In this document: piece after piece, positions 1 to 11,817 of the stretch
How positions within the stretch are numbered: position 1 is the first letter of the stretch
How the letters are laid out: the number at the start of each line of letters is the position of its first letter
Assembly (NCBI RefSeq): GCF_026212465.1
Contig: NC_080053.1
Coordinates: 18,927,342 to 18,991,341 of the forward strand
Length of the DNA: 64,000 nt
Direction of reading: 5' to 3'
From: Amaranthus tricolor
Lineage: Eukaryota; Streptophyta; Magnoliopsida; Caryophyllales; Amaranthaceae
The notes under the pieces: model-generated
What the model saw: only the letters and a program-made list of their open reading frames with translations
Told to the model about the DNA's origin: nothing
The model's database searches: none
Program-made: the position numbers and the translations under genes

Positions 1-3000
1 TCCTTTGCTAGGCTACCAATGCTGGATTGATTTTGATTAAAAAATTAGAATTAAACTCATAATAATATGCTTTCAATATTATAAAGGAAATCACTCAGTC
101 AAAAGCTTAAGCTGATAAAGCTCCTAAATATTTTATATACTCTAACACGTTCCCTTACATGGGAGCCCTTTCGACTAGAAGTGTGGATGCAGCACATGCG
201 TGCTCTCCTCATACCTAAAGTTAAATATTCCACTTTAAATGAGAGATAGTCGTTAAGATTCGAGCCTGTAACCTTTTGTCATATTGGCTCTGATATCATA
301 TAATAAAATTAATAATTAAAGCTCCAAAATATATTATATACTCTAATAAACATTTCATAAAATTATTTCACAACATTGAGGCCTTGAGTGTAGTTTGTTA
401 ACTCGTGAAGAGGCATTGACTCTAAATGATGTTTTTATAGCTTGGTGAAGCATTGCTCAAACCATAACACTTCACTACTCTTTAGTATTTCATTTCAAGT
501 TAGTTTATTTTAAGACAAAAATTGGCATTCTATGTGTTAAACAAATAAATAGAGTCATTCAATAATTTGACTCTTTTATATATTTAAGTATTAATATTTA
601 TGTATTATATTTATAAAACTTAAAATCTTAAAATTAAAATACAAATCCAAAATAAAGCTAACAAAATATTATACTTCTAAGTACATTAAACAATGTAATA
701 TTTTTTTATTTCATCACTTTGGCTCAATAGAAAAAAAACATGCAGTTCATGGAACATGATATATTATGTGTCCACTGACCACTAAGTCACTAACAATAAG
801 ATAACCCAAGATGTATTGACACATGCATGTTAATAACAAGCTCATTTTTTCATTATTGGCCTTCTTTTTGGAAGTACATAATGAAGTATTATATTTTCAC
901 TTAGAGTCAACCTCACTAAATGTACTACCTATAGATTATAATTAAATTTTCTTACCACCTATCTATAAATTAATTAAATAATTTGAATTGAAATAATAAT
1001 TAATATGAAACAGAAAGAATAAAATCTTATAATATCGTGACTATAGAATAAAATTAAGAATAGTAATTAAGTTGTTACGTACCTGATACCATGACTTGGT
1101 CCACAAGCAATCCGTTCCATCCACAAGTTCTTAGTCCCGGGTCCAATGGATACACAATCATCTCCGGTTTTAATGTTAGAGTTCATAATAGTGACGTCCG
1201 ACGAAAATTGGACATGAATACCATCAGTGTTAGGACTGTTTCCGGTGGCTCTAATCTTGACAGCTTGAAAAAGAACATTCTTACAGTTATTAATCACAAT
1301 ATGGTACAACTGGCTGTTAAGTGAAGTAATGCCTTTGATCACTATATTGTTGGAGTTGGTAAATGTTAATGTCTGCAACAACCAAAATAACAAATGATAA
1401 TTAGAACTTAATTAATATAATGCTTAACATGATTAATAGTAACATTTGATATATGTAGGAATGTGAATATTTAGGAAATAATGAGATTATTCTCCATGAT
1501 TATATTTAATTGTAGTAATTATCTTTATTTTCTTATTTAGTGTTTTTTGTATCATGTATATATAAGATCTCTGTATTTCATATTAAATATAAAAAACAGT
1601 ATTCTTAACCCTAAATACTTTTCTTAATCCTAATTTCCGCATAATTAATCTTAATATTTTCAATATGTAGGTATGACTTTCTGTAATGGCGCACTTTATA
1701 ATATGAATTCCACAACATACCATTATTTGCCAACCCCACTAATAAGATACTCCTAATTAGATAGTGTAAAATTGTATTTAGAACTACTTGGACTATGATA
1801 ATTGATAATTGACTTTTTTGGTCAACCATCACATTTTGACTTCTTAATATCTTGGATTATTAAAGATTATTTCAAGATTTAGAGTTGTTTTGAAGTTAAA
1901 TTTATAAGAAATTAAATTATATATTTATTGATCAACAATACGCATTCATCATTAATATCTAGGTTCGATTTTAAGAGATGGCGATTGAAAGTTCTATAAA
2001 TCTAAATTCATAAAGTGCAAGAAAAATTCCGTTACATTCTTAAAAAAAACTTCATTGATATGAATGTATGGAATTTTCACATTGATTAAGGAAGATTAAA
2101 TCTTTGAAATGAGTGTATTGATAAGGTAGATAATAAATACAAAATCTTATTAATTAATAAAGTTAACGAAAAAAACATTGGTATCATAAACATTTAAAAA
2201 TTATTAAAATAAAATTAGTATGAAAAGCATGGAGACTATAACCATAAAAAAAGTCTAAATAAATTTAAACGTATGAAGATTAACATTATAAAATAGTTAA
2301 AATAAAGTTAGTTAAAAATATGTGGAGACCACATACATTAATAAAATGTAAAAATTTAGAATAACTAAAGCTATTTATGAAATAATGTGATATAATAATT
2401 CTTGGTGTGAACATCAATTTATATTTCCCAAAATGACAAATGAATACATAGAAAAAAAATAACATAAGGAGTATAAATTTAATCTATTTAATGTGATCGA
2501 TCCACAACTTATAATATATTCATATGATTAAAATAGCATACATAAATTTCAGTTTGTGTATAGACGAAGTTTTTTATCTGCTAATTTACAAAAGCTCATA
2601 AAAAATTTAAAATAAAATTTCTCATAAATAAGATATATATAGAGAGCGAGCTATAACTATTAGGCCAATTATATATTTTAGTAACTTAGATTCATACCTG
2701 CTCCTTCTACTTTTATGAATCTGCTATTCTTAGTGACATATTATAAGGAAAAATAAAAGTATTGAATACATACCGTTGCTCCATCAGGACAATTTGCACC
2801 ATTTTGACCCTTCTTGCAAGCCCATAAGGAAGCTCCCTTGGCATCAAAAGTTCCATGACCAGCGATAGTAACACCACTAACCCTTTCAAACCCAATCCAT
2901 CGTTCCACCCCACCTAACAAATGATAATCAAAGGGTGCTACTATTGTTCCATCCATCTCAAACCTAATATTATTGCTCTTACAATCAACACCTTCAAAGT

Positions 3001-3241
3001 TTACCGGATGAAGCAAATACCTCCCCTTTGGTATAAAAATCGTCGCCGATCCCTTGGTGTTGCATGCAGCCTTCCATGCACTTAGGAAGGCCTTGCTCGT
3101 GTCGGTTTTGCCCATGTCGCTCGCTCCAAAATTTTGTACGTTCAAGACCTTTGTTGCATCAACCGATGATGATGGTAGGTTTAAAAGCACCATAGAAAAC
3201 AAATATAGGGCTAATTTTTGTTTATAATTGAGCTTTGACAT
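1..3241 (-). CDS. Exo-polygalacturonase-like GH28 pectinase, 3' part cut by window start
   Basis: Polygalacturonases hydrolyse alpha-1,4-galacturonan in pectin in the cell wall. Exons read on the minus strand: 3241-2774 (phase 0, donor GT at 2773), 1372-1083 (acceptor AG at 1374-1373, donor GT at 1082) and 21-1 (acceptor AG at 23-22), which continues outside the window. The junctions keep one frame; the third exon resumes with SIGSLAKG, the normal family continuation. A hydrophobic signal peptide covers about residues 1-29, so secretion is expected. Family motifs seen: SPNTDGIH (Asp206), TGDDCVSIG (Asp227 and Asp228) and CGPSHGIS (His250); many relatives have Gly where Ser249 sits here. The RIK motif should lie further downstream, outside the window. 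The GVERWIGF and FDAKGASLWAC segments resemble pollen-type exo-polygalacturonases, so the exo call is by similarity only. About 253 codons are visible of the roughly 400 usual. Confidence 0.9.
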
Positions 3242-3387
3242 TGTTAAATTACTCAGCGTTTTAGTTACCCTTGAATAATATCGGGTTTTAAATATAATTT
3301 TTGATTCAAAATTAAACTGATCTACTATATAATAACAAGTTCACAAGAAAGATAACGAGAAAAATAAATGAGTTGATGTCTCGGTGC

Positions 3388-3406
3388 ATGTGTATATATA
3401 TATGTG
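3388..3406 (-). promoter_or_regulatory. Candidate TATA box of the polygalacturonase gene
   Basis: An alternating TATATATA stretch lies about 150 bases upstream of the polygalacturonase start codon on the minus strand. This spacing would give a 5' leader of roughly 110-130 bases. It is the best TATA-like match near the gene, but the region is AT-rich, so the call is tentative. Confidence 0.35.
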
Positions 3407-3696
3407 TACGTAGTTTGAGGAAAAGTGGAGTATAAGTTGGTATGAAGTCAATAAGCCGGTAATTGAGATGGTAAACGTACACTAGCCTAAGAAGTATGAA
3501 GATGTTAAAGCAACAAAAAGCTGCGCTAAAGTTGTGTAAATCTTAGTTTTAAGTTTAGATTTTTAGTCATATAATTAGTGGGTTTGTACGGAAGGTATAC
3601 ATGCACTACGCATACTATATGGTAAAAGCGTTGAATAAAAAAATGCGTTGAATAAAAGTTAAGTATCTTGAATTTGATTATTCAACGATTCGTTTA

Positions 3697-3846
3697 CGAT
3701 CCGTTTAGTTAGTAGTATTAAATGGTGGTAATGAAATGATTTATAGTATAAAATTTCATCAAAAGTTCCATATCATTCCCATGATAGTGAAACTTTGATC
3801 ATAAAAAAGTTTTTTTTTGTTTATAAATTTTCATTACCACATATTA
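3697..3846 (+). mobile_element. Half copy of a Harbinger-like MITE
   Basis: After TTA at 3694-3696 this stretch matches the first half of the MITE at 4002-4302 almost base for base: same CGTTTAGTTAG end, same ATGGTGGTAAT block, same TTTCATCAAAAG block. It then stops and runs into unrelated AT-rich DNA. It is a truncated sister copy lying about 150 bases from the complete one. Confidence 0.7.
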
Positions 3847-4001
3847 GGCTAAATTTGTAATATTAGGCTAAATTGTTGGACAAATCCCCAAATGATCTAT
3901 CTCACGCATGAGACTAATTGATATATTGAGTTATCTCAATGGACATTCATTGTTTTAAAGTGATTATACTTATAATTTTAAAGTGATTACTTATACTTTT
4001 A

Positions 4002-4302
4002 CGACCCGTTTAGTTAGTAGTATTAAATGGTGGTAATAAAATGATTTATAGTGTAAAATTTCATCAAAAGTTCTATATCATTCCCATGATAGTGAAACTT
4101 TGATCACAACAAAAAAAAATTTTGTTTATAAATTTTCATTACTACATAATACCCCTTTTCCAATGGTAATGCATTGAAATGAACTTTATAAAGAAAATGA
4201 GATGATTGAAGTTGGACAAGCATAGCCATCAAGATAGCTAAGAGATTTTTCAATCAAATTTACACTAGTTTTTCAATTTCATTACCACTACCAAACGAGC
4301 CG
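4002..4302 (+). mobile_element. Harbinger/Tourist-like MITE, copy A (301 bp)
   Basis: The ends are inverted repeats: CGACCCGTTTAGTTAG at the left and, on the other strand, CGGCTCGTTTGGTAG at the right. Perfect TTA direct repeats flank it at 3999-4001 and 4303-4305, the 3-bp target duplication typical of PIF/Harbinger elements. There is no coding capacity. The same family recurs at 10759-11066 and 11818-12116. Confidence 0.8.
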
Positions 4303-4948
4303 TTAAAGTGATAATTTTTTATAGTTTTTAGAGTAATCACTTATAACTTTGAAGGAATCACTTACAATTTTAAAGTGATCAACTAAAAATTAGACTAATT
4401 ATATAGATTTATTTTATGGTAAGACGATTTCATACGGTTGTTGATTATAATTTACTTGTCTACTAATGATTAAAAAAGTTGAAAAAATATCTTTAAGTAT
4501 TGCAAAAGAAACTCAAGAGAAGCTTTTACTTTCTAGAAGACCAACTAGAAATCCAAGAAGTAAAATGATCAGAAGAATTGATATGATTTGGTTTGGATAA
4601 ATATTTTAGCAAGAAAAAATTTTGATCAATTTTAGTTAGTATGCAAAAACCATTTCTTCTTATATTTGTATGTTGCTTTAAAAATCAACCACTAAAAACT
4701 TACTCCAAAAGGTATGAACAATGAACATATTCAGTAAATATTAATGATGATCACGAACTAATGAATAAGAGAAGATATTTTATGTTTCTTTGCTAATTTG
4801 AATCAATCTAAAAGATGAAAATTTTAAATAGCAACACACAATTATCATAAAGAGTTGCTATCTTCGATAATAATAAAAGTAGGTTATCTCTCTTAGATTC
4901 TCTTGTGTTTGAGCTAGTTAACATAAAATCAATTCATTTCTTGCCTTA

Positions 4949-4952
<4 letters not shown>

Positions 4953-5030
<78 letters not shown>
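4953..5030. repeat. (TA)n microsatellite
   Basis: An uninterrupted TA dinucleotide tract of about 78 bases in the spacer between the polygalacturonase gene and the first GH9A gene. Confidence 0.97.
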
Positions 5031-5034
<4 letters not shown>

Positions 5035-5414
5035 TTGAAACCTAATAAACCCAAACCTAATTAAATTAAATGATTTGGCAAAAGTCGGTTAGAAAAGATA
5101 TTTGTCATTTATTAAAACTTTTATTAAATTGTATATAATGAGAATCTGATGGTAATATACTATGTGTTTTAATTTGATAAAAGACAATTTTAAAACTAGT
5201 AATATCAGTACGAATTACGATCGACTATTCCCTTTGTCACCTTTTTTTATTAGAAAAATACAAGTTGAAGCAATATTGAAAGTCCATATTACTCGTTATC
5301 AAGTTGAAGCAATATAGTAATTGTGTTGCAAATATACAATATAAGTTATCTAAACGGGATACTAAGTTGATAAACAATATTCACGTTACCAAAATATTAG
5401 GTTTTCTCCCCTAT

Positions 5415-5540
5415 TAGGGTCTTGGGATTAGGGATCCTGTTCCAGCACATAAAGAGATAATCCAATCCCAAGACCCCTAATCCCATAGACGACGCTATGT
5501 ATGTGTTGGAATAGGACCCCTTATCCCAACACCTTAAAAG
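5415..5540. repeat. Inverted-repeat cluster around GGTCTTGGGATTAGGG
   Basis: The stretch at about 5415-5436 reads TTAGGGTCTTGGGATTAGGG and its reverse complement appears at about 5461-5483. A third related block lies near 5506-5530. This would form a hairpin and may be the end of a degraded transposon. No family is assigned. Confidence 0.45.
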
Positions 5541-5699
5541 GAAAGAAAACCCAATCACCATCATGAATAAAGGACAGGACGAAGCAATCAGAACCCCTTC
5601 AAAGTTCTCGGCTCCCTAGGAAAGACAACTTAGCTCCCTGGAGGATTAAACCTGCTCCCTAGCTAAGAGTCAGGACAACAGGACTCACAGAGGCAGCAG

Positions 5700-6270
5700 G
5701 GGCATATCAAAAGGACCTTGAAGAACATAAATACCTGCAGGATGGTTAACCTTGCAGAATGATAACAATGGAAACGATGACGTGGCAGGAGACAACTGCA
5801 GTTGTACTCAGAAAAGCTGTTAACACTTATATAAGGCAACGCACCACACCTACCTCGTACCCTACCTAGGTAAGTGTACTAAAAGACAGAGAGTGGGGAC
5901 CATGGTATAAAGACCAGCAAATCACTGGACGCCACATAGGCTTATAGAATATTCTATTTCTCTCTCCACTGATCCCGAAAAGGATTCCATTCAAGGAAAA
6001 AGCCAAAACTGCCATTAGGGTTTTGGGAACCTCTCCTAAAACCCACCACTATAAATATACGATGCCATGCATCACCAAAAAAGAGAAAAAAAACGTAACT
6101 TTGACACTAAAACCCAAGTATGATTCTCTCATACAACTCTAATTCCTTATAAACTTTATCAGCAATTATCTCAAAACCCTTACAGGCTTAATCATCGGAG
6201 GAGGACCCCTGGAGGACCCCTCTCTGGCCCTCGTTTGCTACCTTGTGCAGGAAAATACGGTAAAACAGTT
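5700..6270 (+). mobile_element. Degraded Ty3/gypsy LTR-like fragment
   Basis: The stretch has the texture of a plant gypsy LTR: a TATAAATA box near 6051-6058, followed about 150 bases later by a U5-like block with ATCATCGGAGGAGGACCCC and a TTGTGCAGG end. This layout recurs in many plant gypsy LTRs and, in inverse orientation, at 29050-29760 in this window. No matching partner LTR or internal region is seen, and the ends could not be placed. Confidence 0.5.
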
Positions 6271-6689
6271 GGAAAAGCAACTCAGATCTCCTTAGTAGTT
6301 CATATATACTGTGAACCTTAAAAGGCATTCTCTTCATCTTTATTGAGAGTGTTGATTGTTCTCTCTACATTCGGAACAAGAAGTATTTCACTTTCAAATT
6401 TTTACTCCAAGCATCATATCACCCTATTATTAATTTATTAATTTATTATCATAACTACATTTTTGTACGTAAAATTAACCTTGACTTGGGTATAATATTT
6501 TTCACTATTACTCCAACTAATTGCTAAGTAACTATTATAAAAGAGACCGATGCGGGATTTTCTCTTACTTCTTTGTTTTAATGAGATTGTTAATTTTTTT
6601 TTAAAGTTGTTTCATAGGATATAAAAATACGGTTTTTCTAACCTATATACTGTTATAGTAGATAGTATATTCTGGGGCCTCAACCATCA

Positions 6690-6858
6690 GTATTCTCCGA
6701 TATGTTAATATGTCCAAGGTACTCTTGATCGTGGTTTGCAACTTTATAAATCTTTCATTTCTTCTCTATTATCTTATACGGATGCTGATTGGGGTGGATG
6801 TCCTAACACCCGTCATTAAATTCTACTTCGAGTTACTGTGTCTTTTTGGGTGATAATT
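6690..6858 (+). pseudogene. Ty1/copia RNase H fragment
   Basis: Translation in one frame gives KGTLDRGLQLYKS followed by LLSYTDADWGGCPNTR, the hallmark RNase H region of plant copia polyproteins. A stop and a frame change occur just after this, and the continuation (SYCVFLGDN) is in another frame. It is a short decayed relic without recognisable LTRs. Confidence 0.85.
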
Positions 6859-6907
6859 TCACCATCCTTGTCACATATGAGAATTTCAAACTTTTTCTTC
6901 TAGTCAC

Positions 6908-7050
6908 TCTAAAAACTACGACATAAAATTATCCTTAACTAAAAACATGCTTAAGTAGTAACAATCCATAGTTGGATCTGTCTAAAAACTATAACATAAA
7001 ATTATCCTTAACTAAAAACATGCTTAAGTAGGAACAACCCATTGTTGGAT
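6908..7050 (+). repeat. 70-bp direct duplication
   Basis: Bases 6908-6977 and 6981-7050 are near-identical, both starting TCTAAAAACTA and ending GTTGGAT, with a few substitutions. They lie just downstream of the copia RNase H relic. Confidence 0.85.
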
Positions 7051-8001
7051 AGGGATTGTACTTGACTCTTAAATGTAAGAAGTGTTTTGAATTGAACAAT
7101 AATCCTGAGCAGGATATAATGAATATTGTTTTATCATATATGATTAGTTAAGCTGAGATATGGATGTCTCGGTATTTGTCCACTAGATTTGACAACAAAG
7201 TTTAAAGATGATCATGAAGTTAGTTGGTTGAACTTTTTAACCATTTAAAACAAGTTGATGCACTAGAAATTGTTATTGATGGATTGGAAAATGTGAGAGG
7301 TCCTAATCCTCTTTTTGTAAATGAAGCTATGAGAATAGCTAGTTTGCATAACAACTCAAATATTCCGTCTCTAAACCAACCAAAACCTTTTCTTACCAAA
7401 ACTAGAATTTACAGTGTAACATAATTCACCAGTTAATTCACTATTTAAATCACGATTCGCTTAAATTAACCCTAAAATTAACCAAAACATACCATAAATT
7501 ATTTTTTTATAAGCAATTTGCTATGAAATTAGTAAATCATGTGACGTTGTTCTTTGTTACCTTCTTTAAAAATTCCTCCAAGACCTTGTCAAGCCTTAAC
7601 ACGTAACCAACACATACCATAAAGACAAACACTTTACAATACGTCCAGCTAAATTTAACGGCCACAACGACAATACAAGCTAAAAGGTTTGCAAACTTCA
7701 CGAAATCGAAGAAAAGTTGTTGTTTCTTCATTATTGGGCCCTGGTAGGATTGCTCCTGAAGAACCAGGTTCATGCAACAATGATGAAACTGAAAATTCTA
7801 CTAATACACTTATCTGTATAATACATTTAAAATTTACTACTCACCAGAAACTAGAAACCATGTCAAATATTATAGTCTTGTTACCTAAATTAGATAGTAT
7901 GTTGGATTCTTCACTTGTGTTATTAGGGATTTACTTTCTATTTAGAGACCATTACATTGTTTCATTTTGTGTACAAACATATTATCCTTGTCGAAATTCT
8001 A
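7051..8001. other. Spacer downstream of GH9A copy A, no gene recognised
   Basis: Short open frames occur here (for example 7224-7424 on the plus strand, 66 residues) but none has a recognisable family motif and all sit in DNA rich in transposon debris. The last part should contain the 3' untranslated region of the minus-strand GH9A copy A, whose stop codon is at 8002-8004. Confidence 0.5.
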
Positions 8002-11000
8002 TCAGTAAGTAACACTTGGTGGCGGGATTTTCGAAAACAACAAGTTCTTGTCGATACCATAACCACCACTATTAGTCAGTGACACAAGTGCTGCCACAAG
8101 TCCAGCATTTCCGGCTAAGGTAGGTGCTGCAGAGCCACGATTTCTACGATCATTGTGGAAACGATCAAATTGATCAGGTCCTCCAACCATGGCTCCTTCA
8201 ATGGTGTTAGGGTTGGGTTTGGTGCTGTCCCTCCATTTATACCCACTTTTGCACGAGTATTTTTTACCGTCTGATGGAATTGAGGCTGCTCGATGATGCA
8301 CATGAGTCGGATACTTGTCTCCATAGCCCACCACGTAACTTAGTCTTAAGGGGTTTTTGCCTAAAATGTAGTCTATCTGTGTCAATATGAAAAAAGCCAT
8401 GTATGAAATCTTTCTCGATTTGTAGTGTTGGATCATGAGAGAAAATTTTGATTAGGGAAACGGGAAATAAACCTGAGATGATGCAAATTCCCGAAGAGTT
8501 TTTACTGTGAAGAAATTGGGGCCACAAGTCCATCCAGCACTCTCACTAGCATTCAGGTAATCAGCAAATAAGTTTGCCAAAAATGCAGCATTTGCTGCAT
8601 ACTGCAATGGTTGAGACCCTCCATCATTCAGATGTATTAGTCCTCCTGCAATAGTGTATGAGCAACAAACATTCTTGAAAGTAGAATTACTAAAAGCACA
8701 TAATATTAATTTTATTGCGCAAACAATAAATTAAGTTCAGTAATAGTTACTCAACATCATCACACCCAGTGTATACCGCTCATAGAAGTTATGATCAGGG
8801 TCTGGGGATAAATGGAAGGAAGACGCAAACCATACCCTTGTCGAAGAAGATAAGGAGGTTGCAGCCAATGAGACCCTTGGCTCAAAAAAGACCTGGAAAT
8901 GAAAAAAAAAGAGACAAGTAGCAAAACAAAACTCGAGAAACTAACTGTATGAACTAAACACATCACTAACACATCAGCAAATATCAATTTTAATCATAAA
9001 TAGGTGAAATTCTGAGCATGTTCAACATGTTCGACCACACAAGGCCCCATAATTTAAGGGCTTCAATATTAAATTACGTGGTATATGTTAAGTGTTAAAA
9101 GATACAAAATTGTTAGAAAAATATCACAATTTTGAAAATGCATAGGTCTTTTGAAAAATTTGTCAATTTTTGCTCTGCCCCTGATCATAAAAGTTTTGCG
9201 AATGTCATACCTTGAGTCCAATTGAAGAGATGGTAGGGTTTGAGATAAGAACACATGGACAAAGAAATAAGTTTATGATGCTCTGCCAATGTTGCTTCAT
9301 AAGGGTAGCCCGGAGCATAAAACAGCCTTAGCCTCGTCAACAACATCAAAGCTGAAGGGACCTTATTATCCCAACTTAAGACTCCTGCTTTCTTAGTCCA
9401 TTTCAATGTCATAGCGTTCTTAGTTATTCCTTTATTAGTTGCTAAAGTGAGATACTTAAGATTTCCGGTACCAAAAAACAACCACGTTGCACCCCACAAG
9501 TACTCATCAAAGTACCCTGTCGAGTTGTAGTAAGGCTCAATCCAAGGGTTCCCCCGGCTATAGGGTCTTCTTTTTTGTGGGTCTCGAGCAAAGGCAAATA
9601 GAGCTTCTGCACTCTTAATGAGTTTGTTCGAGTATGTTAGGTTGTCATTGAATACAATCGAAGTTGATGCCAAGGCTGCGGCCATTTCCCCTGCTAGTTC
9701 TGGCCCTGCATATGCTGTTTGGACTGGTCTAGGGTAATCCATGTCTTCCGGTCTCTCCCAACAGCTAAAATCGTCAGGCGATTTTGAATTTTCGTAGGCA
9801 CCACCAACCTTCCCAATGGGAATATATTAGACTACAAATTTATGCTACTTAGTGCAGGGTATAAACAAGATAAGATTCCTCGTCTTAAGACTAGTATCGC
9901 CACAAGACTTTATCAGCTTAACTAGTTGACATCTAGTGAAAAATAGTCGTTTTAGATGAAGTTCACAAAGCTTTAATCATTATTAGTGTCTCATGATTCG
10001 CTATATGGTCGATTTTAGGCTATTTTTAACCATTTTGAGCGAATCGCGAATTCAAAAGGTAAACTAACTAGCGAATTATGTTTCACTGGTCATTATGTTG
10101 TGAATTAAAGGTACCTGGCTATAGATTTTGGTGATCTTGGAGGCATCGGAGTCGAAAGTCAAGAGCAAGTAATCAGTCCCCCATTTGATGAGTTCGCGAA
10201 CATGATTATACTCATTAACGGCATGGTATTTGTGAGGGTATTCGAGCAAGCTCCAGCTTAGCATTGTCATAGAGAAGGCTAAAGGAAAATGAAACTTGGT
10301 ATTTTCTCCAGAATCATAGTATCCACCCACTAAACCTCCATTCACATCTTTCAGTATTGATCCATCTAGTAAGCCTGAGTTCCCTCTCCATGGAATTCCA
10401 TTGCTTTTGGGCAGTTTTCCAGCTGCAACATGTTCATGACACTGATTCAGTTCAAAGCTCATCTTTTATTAGTATTTCTCAAGATATTTTCTTGTTATTT
10501 ACTAACTACGACTAGGATTATATGATCAAACTTTAACAACTTTGGCTATAACAATGTGAAAATCACGAGTTAGTCTAGTTGTTGAAGGTTTTTCCTTCTA
10601 CTGTGATGGGGTTTCGTTTTCACCACCCATAGGAAGATCAATTCCCCACTAACATATTATCTGTAACTAGCTTAGTTGATCAAGTCATATGAGGTGTAAC
10701 AAATGAATCAATTCTCATCTATTGGGCATTTACACTGGCAACTACCATTTGACTCTAACGGCTCCTTTGGTTAATTGCTGGTAATAAGAATGATTTGTAG
10801 TGTAAATTTTCATGAATGTATCATGTCATTTCCATAGTAATGAAAGTTTGACCATTAAAAAGTTTTTTTGTTCACAATTTTCTATTAATTACCACCTTAT
10901 ATCACATGTTTAAATGGTAATGCCCTTGAATGAATTTTGCGAAGAAAATGAGATGTTGAAGGAGAATAAGCATAACTATTAGATTTGTCAAATAAATATT

Positions 11001-11361
11001 CATATCAAAATTACGCTAATTATCCATTATCATTCCCACCATTTAATACTGATTACCAAACGGCCGTAAAAACGACCAAATAAGTGATAGTAGAAGATTA
11101 CATAGAACAAAGTGTATAGTATAAGCATTCACAAAGTAATAATAAGAATGTGGGAGAAGAAATGGACTTACATTTCTGGGCATTGAAGAACAGCATTGCT
11201 TTATTGAGAGCAACACTGTAATTGTCAAAGCTGTGCTTAGGCAAGGTTTGGGATGAGCTAGTTGAAGTGAGCCTTACTGGGCCGATCCAAGTAGCCATAA
11301 CTATGAACCAAATAGCCCATTTGAAGGCCCTAAATCTCATTGAACCCAAGCCCATTTTCAT
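8002..11361 (-). CDS. GH9A (KORRIGAN-like) endoglucanase homologue copy A, probable pseudoenzyme
   Basis: Five exons on the minus strand: 11361-11172, 10422-10115, 9808-9211, 8645-8473 and 8376-8002, with GT-AG introns in phases 1, 0, 1, 0, giving 547 residues. Active family members are membrane-anchored endo-1,4-beta-glucanases acting in cellulose synthesis. The N-terminus is short, with one hydrophobic segment at about residues 15-28 and no long cytosolic tail. Seen in the GH9 domain: GGYYDSGEN (Asp100, Glu103) and the HVHHR block. At the catalytic-acid site, where relatives and copy B read TEPTLAGNA, this protein reads AAPTLAGNA: Ala507 replaces Glu. The Pro-rich C-terminus is also missing. 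The frame is open throughout with intact splice sites, so the gene may still be expressed. Loss of the acid argues against normal hydrolysis. It is a tandem duplicate of 12462-24668. Confidence 0.9.
10759..11066 (+). mobile_element. Harbinger/Tourist-like MITE, copy B, in intron 1 of GH9A copy A
   Basis: The element starts CGGCTCCTTTGG and ends CCAAACGGCCG, inverted to each other, with TAA direct repeats at 10756-10758 and 11067-11069. The internal sequence follows copy A at 4002-4302 along its length (GTAATAAGAATGATTTGTAG block, AAGAAAATGAGATG block). It lies inside the 749-bp first intron. Confidence 0.8.
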
Positions 11362-11493
11362 CTTCCTAATACACTTTCTATGAACTGATCTTGTTTCAGT
11401 ACATGAAGATGATGATTGGAGTGATTCTTTCTACTCTAACTGAAACTATCAAGTTTTCAGAGAAGTTCTGGCTCTGGGTATTGTACCTTTGAT

Positions 11494-11502
11494 TTTATAT
11501 AA
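11494..11502 (-). promoter_or_regulatory. Candidate TATA box of GH9A copy A
   Basis: On the minus strand TATATAAAAT lies about 135 bases upstream of the start codon at 11361, suggesting a leader of about 100 bases. The position is reasonable for a plant core promoter, but AT-rich surroundings make chance matches likely. Confidence 0.45.
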
Positions 11503-11817
11503 ATTATTTATGCTATATATTGGATTATTTTAATTATAATTATAATATTAAATGAATAACAAAGGTTTGATGTGTTGAAAGTAAAGCCTTTGAGATTAAG
11601 CATATGGGCATATCTTGATCATATGACTAAAGTTTTCCAAGCTGTTGTTGCATGTTGCTCTGTTTGATTACTACATATCTTTAAGAATCTTTACAACTAG
11701 GCTTCTGCATGTTAGGTTCCATATTTCCTTGTCTCACCCTTTTTTTGATTGGCTCACCAATATCTTTGTAGCTAATAAATGGTATGTAATTTTAAATTTT
11801 TTTATTTACTTTTCAAG

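Noticed and set aside
1..1082. Polygalacturonase as a truncated pseudogene ending at 1083
   Set aside because: The next exon is visible at 21-1 with a proper acceptor and the expected SIGSLAKG continuation, so the gene continues past the window edge.
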